This document shows, one piece after another, positions 1-8,196 of a stretch of 37,012 nucleotides of DNA. The stretch lies in contig JAHFNJ010000008.1 of the NCBI GenBank assembly GCA_023267375.1, positions 1 to 37,012 of the forward strand, read 5' to 3'. The notes below the pieces were generated by a model. The model saw only the letters and a program-made list of their open reading frames with translations. It made no database searches and had not been told where the DNA came from. The translations under genes and the position numbers were made by a program. The stretch's first letter is position 1. The number at the start of each line of letters is the position of its first letter. The stretch comes from Candidatus Nomurabacteria bacterium. GTDB lineage: Bacteria > Patescibacteriota > Minisyncoccia > Phycocordibacterales > UBA9973.

Positions 1-3000
1 AACATGTCGTACAGCAACACTTTCTTTTGCGGTCGTCTGCGGAGAACTCAAGTTCACCACAAAGGCAACTTGCTTACCATCGATAATGGAGAGTACGTTT
101 GGCTTTTCTTCAAACGCCTTGCGGACCACTTTTGCATTTACGCCATTCTCGTTCAAAAATTCTGCTGTTGAATCAGTTGCAAATATTTCATACCCAAGTT
201 TTGCTAAACTTTGTGCTGCATCCAAAAACTTTGCTTTGTTTACCAGACCGCCAAGCGACAACAGTACTGCTTTGCGATTGAAGTAAAATTTATTGGCACT
301 CATGATTGATTTCAAAAGCGCTTCGTCGTAATCCTTACCAAAGGCAGCCACTTCACCAGTAGATGACATTTCAACACGGAGAATTGGATCAGCCCCCAAC
401 AGGCGCGAGAATGAAAACTGTGGTGATTTTACAACAACACTTTTTGGATAGACGAACTCATGCTGCTTTGCTTTGCCAAAGAAACTATCAACTGCAAGTT
501 CTGGGAAGTTTGCATCCATCGCTTTTGAAAGCAATGGAAACGTGCGGCTCGCACGAACGTTTACTTCAATAACCGACGGCTTGTTGTCTTTCACCAGATA
601 CTGAATATTGAATGGTCCAGTAATATCGAGTTCTTTGGCGATCTTTTTTGAAATCTGGCGAAGTTGGAATTCGGTCGAGGCATACACGCGCTGTGTCGGA
701 TACACGATTGTTGCATCACCTGAGTGCACGCCAGCATTTTCAATGTGTTCAGAAATTGCATAGATGATGAGCTTCCCTTTCTGCGCAACAGCATCAAACT
801 CAAGCTCTTTTGCATTCTCTACAAATTTTGAAATGGTGACCGGATATTCTGGGCCAAGCACTGTCGCCTTCATCACGAAATTGTGAAGCTCACGCTTGTT
901 GTAGCACACGCTCATAGCACTCCCTGAGAGCACAAATGACGGACGAACAAGCACTGGGTAGCCTTCCTTATCAGCAAATTTTTCGGCCCCTTCCATTGTA
1001 CTGAAGCTCTGCCACTTTGGCTGAGCAATGCCAAGCTTGTCGAGCATGGCCGAGAATTTATTGCGGTCTTCTGCGCGGTCGATATTGTCGGCGGTTGTTC
1101 CTAAGAGCGTGAATCCTTCTTTTGAGAGCTTGCGTGCGAGATTGTTTGGACGTTGTCCACCCATTGAGACCACTAATCCGCCAGCACTTTCAAATTCGTA
1201 AATATCAGCAACTGTTTCAAATGAGACATCTTCAAAGTACAGACGATCAGACATGTCGTAGTCGGTCGAAACGGTTTCCGGATTGCAGTTCACGATGACA
1301 GATTTTTTCTTATAGCGTTTGAGTGCGAGTGCGGCATGGATAGACGACCAATCAAATTCTACTGACGAACCGATATGGTACGGGCCGGATCCAAGCACCA
1401 TGATTGCATTTTTTCCTAGTGGAACAACATCGTGGTGCGCACCGTGATACGTAAGATACAGGTAGTTTGTCTGTGCAGGAACTTCTCCAGCAAGTGTATC
1501 GATTTGGAATACCGATGGTTTGACGCCAAACTTCTTACGCATTTCGCGAATATGGAATTCAGTTTTGTTGCAAAGTAAACCAATTTTTTTATCAGAAAAG
1601 CCAAGCTGCTTGAGCTCAAGCATTGTTTCTTGGGTGAGTTTCTTGTTTGTTTTAAATTTCTTCTCGGCTTTCGCTATTGCCTCGATGCGATACAAAAACC
1701 ATAAATCAATGCCTGTTTTTTTATGGATCGCTTCTACAGTCATTCCCTTGAGTAAGGATTCAGCTACCGCAAAGAGACGCTTCGGTGTCGGTACTGATAG
1801 AAAGTGCTCACATTCAGCCGCATTAGCAAAACCATTGTCAGTTACACTCTGCACCAATCCTGACTGCATACGCACCGCCTTCTGGAGCGCTTCTTCAAAG
1901 CTTCTGCCGATCGCCATCACTTCCCCCACTGATTTCATCGCGCTACCTATTTTTTCTTCTGCGCCTTTAAATTTTTCCAAATCCCAACGTGGCATTTTCA
2001 CTACCACATAGTCGAGAGCTGGTTCAAAAAAACTCTGCGTAACTTTCGTAATTTTATTTTTTATTTCAAGCAGACTATACCCGAGCGCAAGCTTTGCCGC
2101 CACGTACGCAAGCGGATAGCCCGTCGCTTTTGACGCAAGTGCTGAAGAACGCGAGAGACGCGCATTCACTTCAATAACACAATAATCAAGTTCCCCCTCC
2201 TTGGGGTTTGGGTTCAGTGCGTACTGCACGTTGCATTCGCCGACGATCTTCAAACTTTGCACGATCTTAATGGATGCCTCACGAAGCCCATGATACTCAT
2301 GGTTGTCGAGTGTCTGTGATGGTGCAACAACAATGGAATCACCGGTATGAATACCGAGCGGATCGAGGTTCTCCATGTTACAGACGGTTACTGTATTCCC
2401 GAAACTATCACGCACAACTTCGTATTCAATTTCTTTCCAGTGGTGAAGATATTTTTCAATAAGTACCTGCGGAGAAACAGCCAGTGCACCGTCGACGATT
2501 TCTTTAAATTCTTCATCATTGTGCGCAACGCCAGATTTCTGTCCGCCAAGCGTGAAAGCTGCACGGATCATGAGTGGAAAGCCAATTTTTTTCGCGAGCT
2601 TGCGCGCGCCTTCGAGAGTCGTCGCTGCTCCTGATGGTGCTGTAGGAATACCGAGTCCACGCAAATGATCAGCAAAGAGCTGACGGTCTTCGGTGAGTTC
2701 AATTGATTTCACTGGAGTGCCGAGCACTTTTACGTTGTACTTTTTTAAAATGCCTTTTTCTTCAAGCTTGAGTCCACAGTTGAGCGCTGTCTGTCCACCG
2801 AATGAAAGCATGATGCCATCTGGTCGCTCTTTCTTGATTATTTTCTCAACAAAGTACGAATTGACTGGCAGGAAATATACTTCATCAGCAAGTGTTTTTG
2901 ATGTTTGAAAAGTCGCGATGTTTGGATTTACCAAAATCACTTTTATTTTTTCTTCCTTGAGCGCTTTGATCGCCTGACTGCCAGAATAGTCGAACTCCCC

Positions 3001-3069
3001 CGCTTCGCCGATTTTGAGCGCACCGCTTCCGAGGACCAATATTTTTTTGAATGTATGTGCAGTTTTCAT
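1..3069 (-). CDS. carB: Carbamoyl-phosphate synthase large subunit, C-terminus cut by window edge
   Basis: Makes carbamoyl phosphate from bicarbonate, ATP and ammonia supplied by CarA, for pyrimidine and arginine synthesis in the cytoplasm. The reading frame is open from the ATG at 3069 to base 1, giving 1023 codons against about 1070 for the family. The N-terminus reads KKILVLGSGALKIGEAGEFD, followed by the first ATP-grasp half (IGFPLMIRAAFTLGGQKSG, then NVQYALNP and VIEVNARLSRSSALASKATG). A second half repeats the pattern (IMVLGSGPYHIGSSVEFDWS, then IEVNVRASRTFP). After that comes the start of the MGS-like allosteric domain (VLLSLGGLVNKAKFLDAA), which the window edge cuts. One base separates its start from the carA stop, so the two are cotranscribed and probably coupled. 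Identity is very secure; only the last 40-50 residues are missing. Confidence 0.97.
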   Translation of the reverse strand, partial: MKTAHTFKKILVLGSGALKIGEAGEFDYSGSQAIKALKEEKIKVILVNPNIATFQTSKTLADEVYFLPVNSYFVEKIIKKERPDGIMLSFGGQTALNCGLKLEEKGILKKYNVKVLGTPVKSIELTEDRQLFADHLRGLGIPTAPSGAATTLEGARKLAKKIGFPLMIRAAFTLGGQKSGVAHNDEEFKEIVDGALAVSPQVLIEKYLHHWKEIEYEVVRDSFGNTVTVCNMENLDPLGIHTGDSIVVAPSQTLDNHEYHGLREASIKIVQSLKIVGECNVQYALNPNPKEGELDYCVIEVNARLSRSSALASKATGYPLAYVAAKLALGYSLLEIKNKITKVTQSFFEPALDYVVVKMPRWDLEKFKGAEEKIGSAMKSVGEVMAIGRSFEEALQKAVRMQSGLVQSVTDNGFANAAECEHFLSVPTPKRLFAVAESLLKGMTVEAIHKKTGIDLWFLYRIEAIAKAEKKFKTNKKLTQETMLELKQLGFSDKKIGLLCNKTEFHIREMRKKFGVKPSVFQIDTLAGEVPAQTNYLYLTYHGAHHDVVPLGKNAIMVLGSGPYHIGSSVEFDWSSIHAALALKRYKKKSVIVNCNPETVSTDYDMSDRLYFEDVSFETVADIYEFESAGGLVVSMGGQRPNNLARKLSKEGFTLLGTTADNIDRAEDRNKFSAMLDKLGIAQPKWQSFSTMEGAEKFADKEGYPVLVRPSFVLSGSAMSVCYNKRELHNFVMKATVLGPEYPVTISKFVENAKELEFDAVAQKGKLIIYAISEHIENAGVHSGDATIVYPTQRVYASTEFQLRQISKKIAKELDITGPFNIQYLVKDNKPSVIEVNVRASRTFPLLSKAMDANFPELAVDSFFGKAKQHEFVYPKSVVVKSPQFSFSRLLGADPILRVEMSSTGEVAAFGKDYDEALLKSIMSANKFYFNRKAVLLSLGGLVNKAKFLDAAQSLAKLGYEIFATDSTAEFLNENGVNAKVVRKAFEEKPNVLSIIDGKQVAFVVNLSSPQTTAKESVAVRHV

Positions 3070-3070
3070 A

Positions 3071-4126
3071 TTATTTCTTATTCTTTACCAAACCTGCTTT
3101 CTCAAGAAAGTAATCAAAAATCCAATCCGTGTCGAGCGGGCCAGGCGAACTCTCTGGATGAAACTGCACCGACATCACAGGAAGTGTCTTATGAATAATG
3201 CCTTCGTTGGTATTATCATTGGCATTGTAAAACCACTCAGTAAAACCTTTCGGGATTTTCTTCACTGCAAATCCGTGATTTTGGGTTGTAAGATATGCTG
3301 TATTTGTTCCAGAGAGCACACACGGCTGATTCTGGCTGCGATGACCAAATTTGAGTTTGTAGGTAGAACCGCCTGCCGCCAAGGCAAGAATTTGGTTACC
3401 AAGACAGATACCCAGCGTTGGAATCTTTTTCGCAAGAATCTTTTTTGCATTCTCGATTGTCTTCGTCACTTTTGTTGGATCACCTGGACCATTTGAAATC
3501 AGGACCGCATCAACCGGGAATGAAAGTGTCGTCACATCTGTATCCCATGGAACAACAACTACTTTTACTCCGCGAGCCACGAGTCGGCGTACCATATTTC
3601 TCTTTTCACCACAGTCGATAACGACAATTGTTTTTTTACCAGTGCCATGAGTTTCTATTTTTTTCGTTGAAACTTCAGCGGAAAGATTTCTTTTATTTGG
3701 ATCATCATAGGCGACATCTTTTTTGCCTGCCAAAATTTTTCCAAGCATCACTCCTTCATTGCGAAGCTTCTCAGTGAGTCCGCGCGTATCTTTAATTTCA
3801 AGCGCTGGCACTCCTTCACTCTTCAGCCATTCGGCAAGCGTCTGTTTTGACGCATGATGTGATGGCGTATCGATATAACTTGAAACGATAAGTCCTGCAA
3901 CTTGAATTTTTCCAGACTCCCACATTTCTTTCTTAGGAATGCCGTAGTTGCCGACAAGCGGATAGGTCATCACGAGAATCTGTCCGCGAAATGATGGATC
4001 AGTCAGGGCTTCTGGGTAGCCCACCATGCCGGTTGCAAACACCACTTCGCCAGAGAGTGAAACAGGAGCGCCGAAACTTTTTCCCGTGTATTTACTGCCA
4101 TCTTTTAATTTAAGTATTGATTGCAT
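3071..4126 (-). CDS. carA: Carbamoyl-phosphate synthase small (glutaminase) subunit
   Basis: Hydrolyses glutamine and channels ammonia to CarB. The 351 residues match the usual 350-390. The N-terminal small-subunit domain (SGEVVFATGMVGYPEALTDP) is followed by a class I glutamine amidotransferase domain. Its nucleophile is Cys241 in GICLGNQ, and the His323/Glu325 pair lies in QFHPESSPG. The oxyanion-type motif SNGPGDP is at about 211-217. It is the first gene of a carAB operon behind its own leader, which holds a promoter and a hairpin. No Shine-Dalgarno sequence is visible between the hairpin and the ATG. A complete carAB pair is noteworthy because many CPR genomes lack pyrimidine synthesis genes (general knowledge; not testable here). 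Confidence 0.97.
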   Translation of the reverse strand: MQSILKLKDGSKYTGKSFGAPVSLSGEVVFATGMVGYPEALTDPSFRGQILVMTYPLVGNYGIPKKEMWESGKIQVAGLIVSSYIDTPSHHASKQTLAEWLKSEGVPALEIKDTRGLTEKLRNEGVMLGKILAGKKDVAYDDPNKRNLSAEVSTKKIETHGTGKKTIVVIDCGEKRNMVRRLVARGVKVVVVPWDTDVTTLSFPVDAVLISNGPGDPTKVTKTIENAKKILAKKIPTLGICLGNQILALAAGGSTYKLKFGHRSQNQPCVLSGTNTAYLTTQNHGFAVKKIPKGFTEWFYNANDNTNEGIIHKTLPVMSVQFHPESSPGPLDTDWIFDYFLEKAGLVKNKK

Positions 4127-4142
4127 ATAGTTTGGACAAATT

Positions 4143-4164
4143 AAAAGCCCACTGAAGGGCTTTT
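4143..4164 (-). terminator. Hairpin in the dus-carA gap: dus terminator or carAB attenuator
   Basis: An 8-bp perfect stem (AAAAGCCC/GGGCTTTT) has a 6-nt loop. On the minus strand it is preceded by a T-rich run and followed by AATTT. It lies downstream of dus but also downstream of the putative carA promoter and only 16 nt before the carA ATG. It could therefore end dus transcripts, attenuate carAB, or both. Confidence 0.65.
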
Positions 4165-4239
4165 AATAAAAAATCAAAAAAGAAAAATTGTTGGGCTGTC
4201 GACACGCAATTCTTTTCCCTGTTTGATACATTGGAAAGG

Positions 4240-4267
4240 ATTATACCAGTGTGATGGATACGTGCAA
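4240..4267 (-). promoter_or_regulatory. Promoter of carAB
   Basis: On the minus strand there is an extended -10 (TGG before TATAAT, 4245..4240). A -35-like TTGCAC (4267..4262) lies 16 nt upstream. It sits just after the dus stop codon and gives a leader of about 105 nt. Confidence 0.6.
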
Positions 4268-4285
4268 GCGGGACTTATCCACAGA

Positions 4286-5350
4286 CTAGAATTCTCTATG
4301 CTCTAAAAGGAAATCCTTGATCAGCTGCTCTATTTCCGCCGCATTTTCAGCGTCCATAAGCTTCATCCGCAATTCTTTCGCACCGTCAAAACCATTCACA
4401 TAGGCCTTATAATGTTTTTTCATGATGGCGAAATTCTTTTTGTCACCAAGGAGTTCTTCGAACAGTTTCGTGTGCTCAACGAGCACACGAAGTTTTTCTT
4501 CTATCGGTACTCCAACTTCTCGGTGAAGCCAAAATTTCTCTTTTGCTTCATCTACTAAATCAGTATTTTGTACGGAAGCAATACTTGTTTTATCTTTTGC
4601 AAACAACCATGGATTGCCGAAAATTGCCCGACCAAGCATGACGCCATCACACCCGGTTTCTATAGCTTTTGCGCGCGCTTCATCAACATCTTTTACGTCA
4701 CCATTGCCGATGATGAGCGTCGCTGGCGCAAGCTTATCTCGCAACGCCACTACTTCTTTCATAAGGTCCCAGTGTGCCGGTACCAGCGAGAGCTCTTTGC
4801 GTGTACGCAAGTGCACCGTAAGCGCTGCAACATCCTCAGCAAGAATAATTGGAATCCATTCACTGATCTGATTTTTACTATACCCAATTCTCGTCTTTAC
4901 TGAGATGGGTAGATTAGGCGCACCCTCCTTTGCCGCGCGAATAACTGCTACTGCTTTCTCTGGTGTCTTAATCATCGCCGCACCTGCACCCTGCTTTTCA
5001 ATACTCTTATCAGGGCAGCCCATGTTGATATCGATGCCATCGAAACCAAGCTCTGCGCAAAGCTTCGCTGCTTCGCGCATGTTCTCAGGATTTGAGGTGA
5101 AGAGCTGGGCAACAATTGGACGCTCAGCTTCAGTATAAATGAGATCGGTCAGTAGTTTTGGTCGCGCAGTAGGATACGCTAAGCCATCAGCAGACACGAA
5201 CTCTGTCCACGTCACATCTGGTTTACCGTATTTTGCAATGAGCCGACGAAACGCCGCATCAGTCACATCTGCCATCGGCGCCAAGACGAAAAAGGGCTCA
5301 CCTGAGCCATCCTTCTTTTCTTTCAGTTTTTGCCAAAAATTCTTTTCCAT
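4286..5350 (-). CDS. dus: tRNA-dihydrouridine synthase
   Basis: FMN- and NADPH-dependent reduction of uridines in the tRNA D-loop to dihydrouridine. The 354 residues begin the TIM barrel with VLAPMADVTDAAFRR. The catalytic cysteine is Cys112 in NMGCPDKSIEKQGAG. Further conserved strands are SVKTRIGY, the GNGDV phosphate-binding loop and GVMLGRAIFGNPWLF. A C-terminal helical domain completes it. The set of motifs fits the DusA/B/C superfamily, nearest to DusB; the exact subfamily cannot be decided by eye. The gene starts 3 nt after the stop of the FtsQ-like gene, so the two form an operon. The tRNA-modifying role matches the tRNA-rich window. Confidence 0.93.
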   Translation of the reverse strand: MEKNFWQKLKEKKDGSGEPFFVLAPMADVTDAAFRRLIAKYGKPDVTWTEFVSADGLAYPTARPKLLTDLIYTEAERPIVAQLFTSNPENMREAAKLCAELGFDGIDINMGCPDKSIEKQGAGAAMIKTPEKAVAVIRAAKEGAPNLPISVKTRIGYSKNQISEWIPIILAEDVAALTVHLRTRKELSLVPAHWDLMKEVVALRDKLAPATLIIGNGDVKDVDEARAKAIETGCDGVMLGRAIFGNPWLFAKDKTSIASVQNTDLVDEAKEKFWLHREVGVPIEEKLRVLVEHTKLFEELLGDKKNFAIMKKHYKAYVNGFDGAKELRMKLMDAENAAEIEQLIKDFLLEHREF

Positions 5351-5353
5351 ATA

Positions 5354-6307
5354 TTACTGTGGAGTTGCCGTTGCGGCCGACGAAGCATCCGGCGTACTAA
5401 TCATCGGCACCCCACCCGCTTGTGCGAATTTGTAATATACCTTATTCGTGAAGCGTAAATCAATATAGAGGAGCGAATCAAACTTTTTCTTAAAATCAGT
5501 TGCAAATGGTTCAGTCAAAAGTGCAGCACGCAAATTTTCTGTAATATTCGTTAAATCATTTTTCTTATTGAACTCAATCTTCGTATGGATGGGACGTTCT
5601 GCCGATAGCGGAGCAATATAGAGGCTATATTCACCGTCGGGGCTCAACACGAGTCCATAGGTCTGAAGACCAAGAGCTATGATACTATCTCGAAAATCGA
5701 GCAGTTTCTGAAAATCATCGGGTGACAAAAACTGTTGTCCAACAGGAGCGAGTGAGTCATTGAAAAGCCCTGTCCCGTAGAATTTGAAAAAAACATCTCC
5801 GGAAAAATAGGGCGCCTCAGAAAAAATATATCCATTGGCATCTATATAGTAACAATCTGCCCGACTTGTTTCTCCCGCTGCTTCATTGAAATCATGCCCG
5901 CACCACAGATACCGTGCATCACGTTCAGTCACGTAAACATGGAGCGTATGCAAATCAGAAAGATCAAGGGCAACATCACTCAGTCGCTTGAATGTTTCAA
6001 GCACATGCTCGCGAATTGCTTCTTGAGGGTAAATAAGACCATTCTGTTTTGAAAAAAGATACACATAGTTCCCTATAATTTTATCCTGTACCGATTTTAA
6101 AATTGCATCAGTATCAATAGTGTCATTACCAGAAATAACCACCTGCTCAATTCGGGTCGGCTCTATTTTTGAAAGATACGAAAGACCAGCAACAAAAGCG
6201 GCAACAGAAAAAAGGATAACAAAAAACCTTCGGCGTATCTTTGCGCGTCGCTTCTGCCTCAACTCAAGTACTCGAGATGGTTTTAAAATTTCTCGCTTGT
6301 TTTGCAT
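5354..6307 (-). CDS. FtsQ/DivIB-like POTRA membrane protein
   Basis: 317 residues with the layout of the divisome protein FtsQ/DivIB. A basic cytoplasmic N-terminus (about 1-26, many Arg/Lys) is followed by one membrane helix (about 27-46, FFVILFSVAAFVAGLSYLS). A POTRA-type start comes next (RIEQVVISGNDTIDTDAILKS, about 51-72), then an extracytoplasmic beta domain. The segment DLHTLHVYVTERDARYLW resembles the end of a POTRA domain and the start of the beta domain. The tail is Ala/Thr/Pro-rich. In known systems this protein links early and late divisome proteins. No ftsA, ftsZ or mur gene is beside it, so the assignment rests on architecture. An unrelated POTRA anchor protein is the main alternative. 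Confidence 0.6.
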   Translation of the reverse strand: MQNKREILKPSRVLELRQKRRAKIRRRFFVILFSVAAFVAGLSYLSKIEPTRIEQVVISGNDTIDTDAILKSVQDKIIGNYVYLFSKQNGLIYPQEAIREHVLETFKRLSDVALDLSDLHTLHVYVTERDARYLWCGHDFNEAAGETSRADCYYIDANGYIFSEAPYFSGDVFFKFYGTGLFNDSLAPVGQQFLSPDDFQKLLDFRDSIIALGLQTYGLVLSPDGEYSLYIAPLSAERPIHTKIEFNKKNDLTNITENLRAALLTEPFATDFKKKFDSLLYIDLRFTNKVYYKFAQAGGVPMISTPDASSAATATPQ

Positions 6308-6312
6308 AAAAA

Positions 6313-6345
6313 AAATTGGCGTACTACTCTATTGTACACCAATTT
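6313..6345 (-). terminator. Rho-independent terminator of serS
   Basis: On the minus strand AAATTGG and GTAC pair with GTAC and CCAATTT (single T/G mismatch in the middle), followed by a run of T. The T-run abuts the start codon of the FtsQ-like gene, so that gene is either separately transcribed or attenuated here. Confidence 0.7.
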
Positions 6346-6361
6346 AGGAGAGACTTCTCTG

Positions 6362-7630
6362 CTACTTCCCTAGAAAATCTTTTCCAATATATTTTTTGAG
6401 TACCTCGGGAACGAGAATCGTGCCATCTTCTTGCTGGAAATTTTCGACAATCGCTGGAATGATACGTGACGGCGTAGCAACGAGCGTATTGTTGAGTGAA
6501 TGCACGTAGCGCATTTTGCCGTCGTCATCTTTGTAACGGATATTGAGTCGGCGAGTCTGAAAGTCATGGAAGTACGATGCTGAATGTGTTTCGCGGTATT
6601 TATTCTGTGACGGCATCCACACTTCGATATCGTATTTCTTCACCTGCCCAAGACCAAGATCCCCGCCACAGTTCACCACAACACGGTAGTGTAACCCAAG
6701 TTCTTTCAAGAGTTCCTCCACATTCGCCGTCACCTCTTCATGGTGACGTACCGATGCTTCGTGACTCGCTTCACAGAGCACCACCTGTTCGAGTTTATAA
6801 AATTCATGGACACGAATAAGCCCTTTCACGTCTTTGCCATGCGAACCTGCTTCACGGCGAAAGCAAGGCGAGAATGCCACAAATTTCAGCGGTAACTTTG
6901 CTTTATCAAGCACTTCATTTGAATAGTATGACATTGTCGCTACTTCGCCAGTACCGGCGAGATAATCGCTGTCCTGCGTCTTGTATAAATCTTCTTCACC
7001 CTGCGGAAGATAACCAGTACCGAAGAGTGTTTCTTTATTCACTAATGATGGCACAACCATCGGCGAATACCCTTTTGCAACAATTGCGTTCATAAAATAG
7101 TTCCAGAGCGCAAACTCAAGCAACACAGCATCATTCTTCAAGAAGTAGCCACGAAATCCAGCAACTTTTGAACCACGTTCGAAATCTACCAGGTCGCGTG
7201 CTTCCATGAGTTCAGTGTGATCTTTGACTGGAAATGAGAAGGTTGGCTTTTCTCCAACAACCCGCACTTCCTGATTTTCTTCATCACTCGCGCCTTCAGG
7301 CACCGACACGTCTGGAATATTTGGCACTTGGAGCATCAATGTCTGCCATTCTTTCATGATGGTCTTCAATTCTTCTTCGCGCGCTTTCATGTCTTCTTTA
7401 AGGAGCGACATCTCGCTAATGAGCTGTGCTTTCTGTTCTTGCGCAAGATTGTTGCCGATCATCATGCTAGTGCGATTCTGCTCAGCACGCATGAGTTCTA
7501 CTGCCTTAAGCAACTCAAGGCGCTTATCATCTACCGCAATGAGCGCGTCCACGTCAAATGAGATGTGCTTTTTTTGAGAACCCATCTTGATGAGGTCTTT
7601 ATTTTCCCGAATGAAATGGATATCTAACAT
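6362..7630 (-). CDS. serS: Seryl-tRNA synthetase
   Basis: Charges tRNA-Ser with serine. The start MLDIHFIRENKDLIK at 7630 matches the family's usual N-terminus and gives 422 residues. The longer in-frame start at 7693 would run through a terminator hairpin and is rejected. Domains: an N-terminal tRNA-binding coiled coil (about 30-105, with long charged helices), then a class II core. Motif 2 is FRREAGSHGKDVKGLIRVHE, and motif 3 contains the conserved Arg in VATPSRIIPAIVENFQ. A minus-strand extended -10 (TGC TACTAT) ends 7 nt before the ATG, so the mRNA is probably leaderless. Confidence 0.96.
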   Translation of the reverse strand: MLDIHFIRENKDLIKMGSQKKHISFDVDALIAVDDKRLELLKAVELMRAEQNRTSMMIGNNLAQEQKAQLISEMSLLKEDMKAREEELKTIMKEWQTLMLQVPNIPDVSVPEGASDEENQEVRVVGEKPTFSFPVKDHTELMEARDLVDFERGSKVAGFRGYFLKNDAVLLEFALWNYFMNAIVAKGYSPMVVPSLVNKETLFGTGYLPQGEEDLYKTQDSDYLAGTGEVATMSYYSNEVLDKAKLPLKFVAFSPCFRREAGSHGKDVKGLIRVHEFYKLEQVVLCEASHEASVRHHEEVTANVEELLKELGLHYRVVVNCGGDLGLGQVKKYDIEVWMPSQNKYRETHSASYFHDFQTRRLNIRYKDDDGKMRYVHSLNNTLVATPSRIIPAIVENFQQEDGTILVPEVLKKYIGKDFLGK

Positions 7631-7637
7631 ACCGTAG

Positions 7638-7646
7638 ATAGTAGCA
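7638..7646 (-). promoter_or_regulatory. Extended -10 of serS, leaderless start
   Basis: Minus strand TGC TACTAT, 7 nt before the serS ATG. There is no convincing -35, only a T-run at the expected place. The same nine bases recur upstream of rpmG. Confidence 0.5.
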
Positions 7647-7681
7647 AAAATAGGTGAATAAAAAAAGGGCTGAACAAAAAT

Positions 7682-7712
7682 CGGGTTTCGCATACAATGT
7701 ACGTGAAACCCG
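7682..7712 (-). terminator. Terminator after the 7735-8139 gene
   Basis: CGGGTTTC pairs perfectly with GAAACCCG around a 15-nt loop. On the minus strand it is followed by ATTTTT, and on the plus strand by AAATTTTT. It ends the small unknown gene and decides the start of serS. Confidence 0.8.
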
Positions 7713-7734
7713 AAATTTTTAATCTTATTACCCC

Positions 7735-8139
7735 CTACGATAACATTCCTATTCGCGCATCAAAGTCTTCTCTTTGCTTTTTTGTACGTGACCCTTCTAT
7801 GGTCATTACATATAATGTGTCTGACCCGTAAGATTTTCGATAGGTAATAGACACGATCCAAAGCATTTGAACAGTTGCAAATGCTCGTTCTGCTTCTCTT
7901 GGATTTGCCGCACACCACATTACATAATCGAACCCACGAATAGTATTATTGTATTTTGAGGAAAGAAACATTGCTGCTCCGAAAAAAAATTGCTTATTGT
8001 CTTCAACCAACGCTTCCAATGATTCATAGTCAGTTGGCATAAAGGTAGTGTTAACCGCATACTTTTTTACTTTACGATAATAGTACTGCCTCAAGTCTAT
8101 GAGGGTATTTACTAAAATACTTATTATTAGTTTTTTCAT
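7735..8139 (-). CDS. Small protein of unknown function
   Basis: 134 residues, not recognised. The N-terminus is a hydrophobic segment followed by tyrosines and basic residues (LIDLRQYYYRKVKKYA), so it could be a weak membrane anchor or signal. The rest looks like a mixed alpha/beta globular domain (FAIVQ-like helix AERAFATVQMLWIVSITYRK, then strand DTLYVMTIEG). The coding case is supported by a divergent promoter, a separate terminator and the absence of a competing frame. It is transcribed divergently from dprA. No function is proposed. Confidence 0.7.
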   Translation of the reverse strand: MKKLIISILVNTLIDLRQYYYRKVKKYAVNTTFMPTDYESLEALVEDNKQFFFGAAMFLSSKYNNTIRGFDYVMWCAANPREAERAFATVQMLWIVSITYRKSYGSDTLYVMTIEGSRTKKQREDFDARIGMLS

Positions 8140-8146
8140 GACACAG

Positions 8147-8196
8147 TTGTTTTTGATTGTTTTTTGCTAGTATACTCTTATATATGTCTGATGCAA
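8147..8196. promoter_or_regulatory. Overlapping divergent promoters sharing a palindromic -10
   Basis: The 8-bp palindrome AGTATACT (8169-8176) can serve as -10 on both strands. Plus strand: TTGTTT at 8147-8152, 18 nt, TATACT at 8171-8176; the dprA ATG follows 7 nt later. Minus strand: TTGCAT (8196..8191), 16 nt, TATACT (8174..8169); the small unknown gene starts about 23 nt after the predicted start point. The minus -35 lies inside dprA. Confidence 0.6.

Noticed and set aside
4275-4283. A perfect DnaA box (TTATCCACA) in the dus-carA gap
   Set aside because: Single site with no cluster, no AT-rich unwinding region and no dnaA or dnaN nearby; not enough for an origin.
7631-7693. Longer N-terminus of serS
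   Set aside because: It would be encoded across the terminator hairpin at 7682-7712 and does not match the family; MLDIHFIREN is the canonical start.
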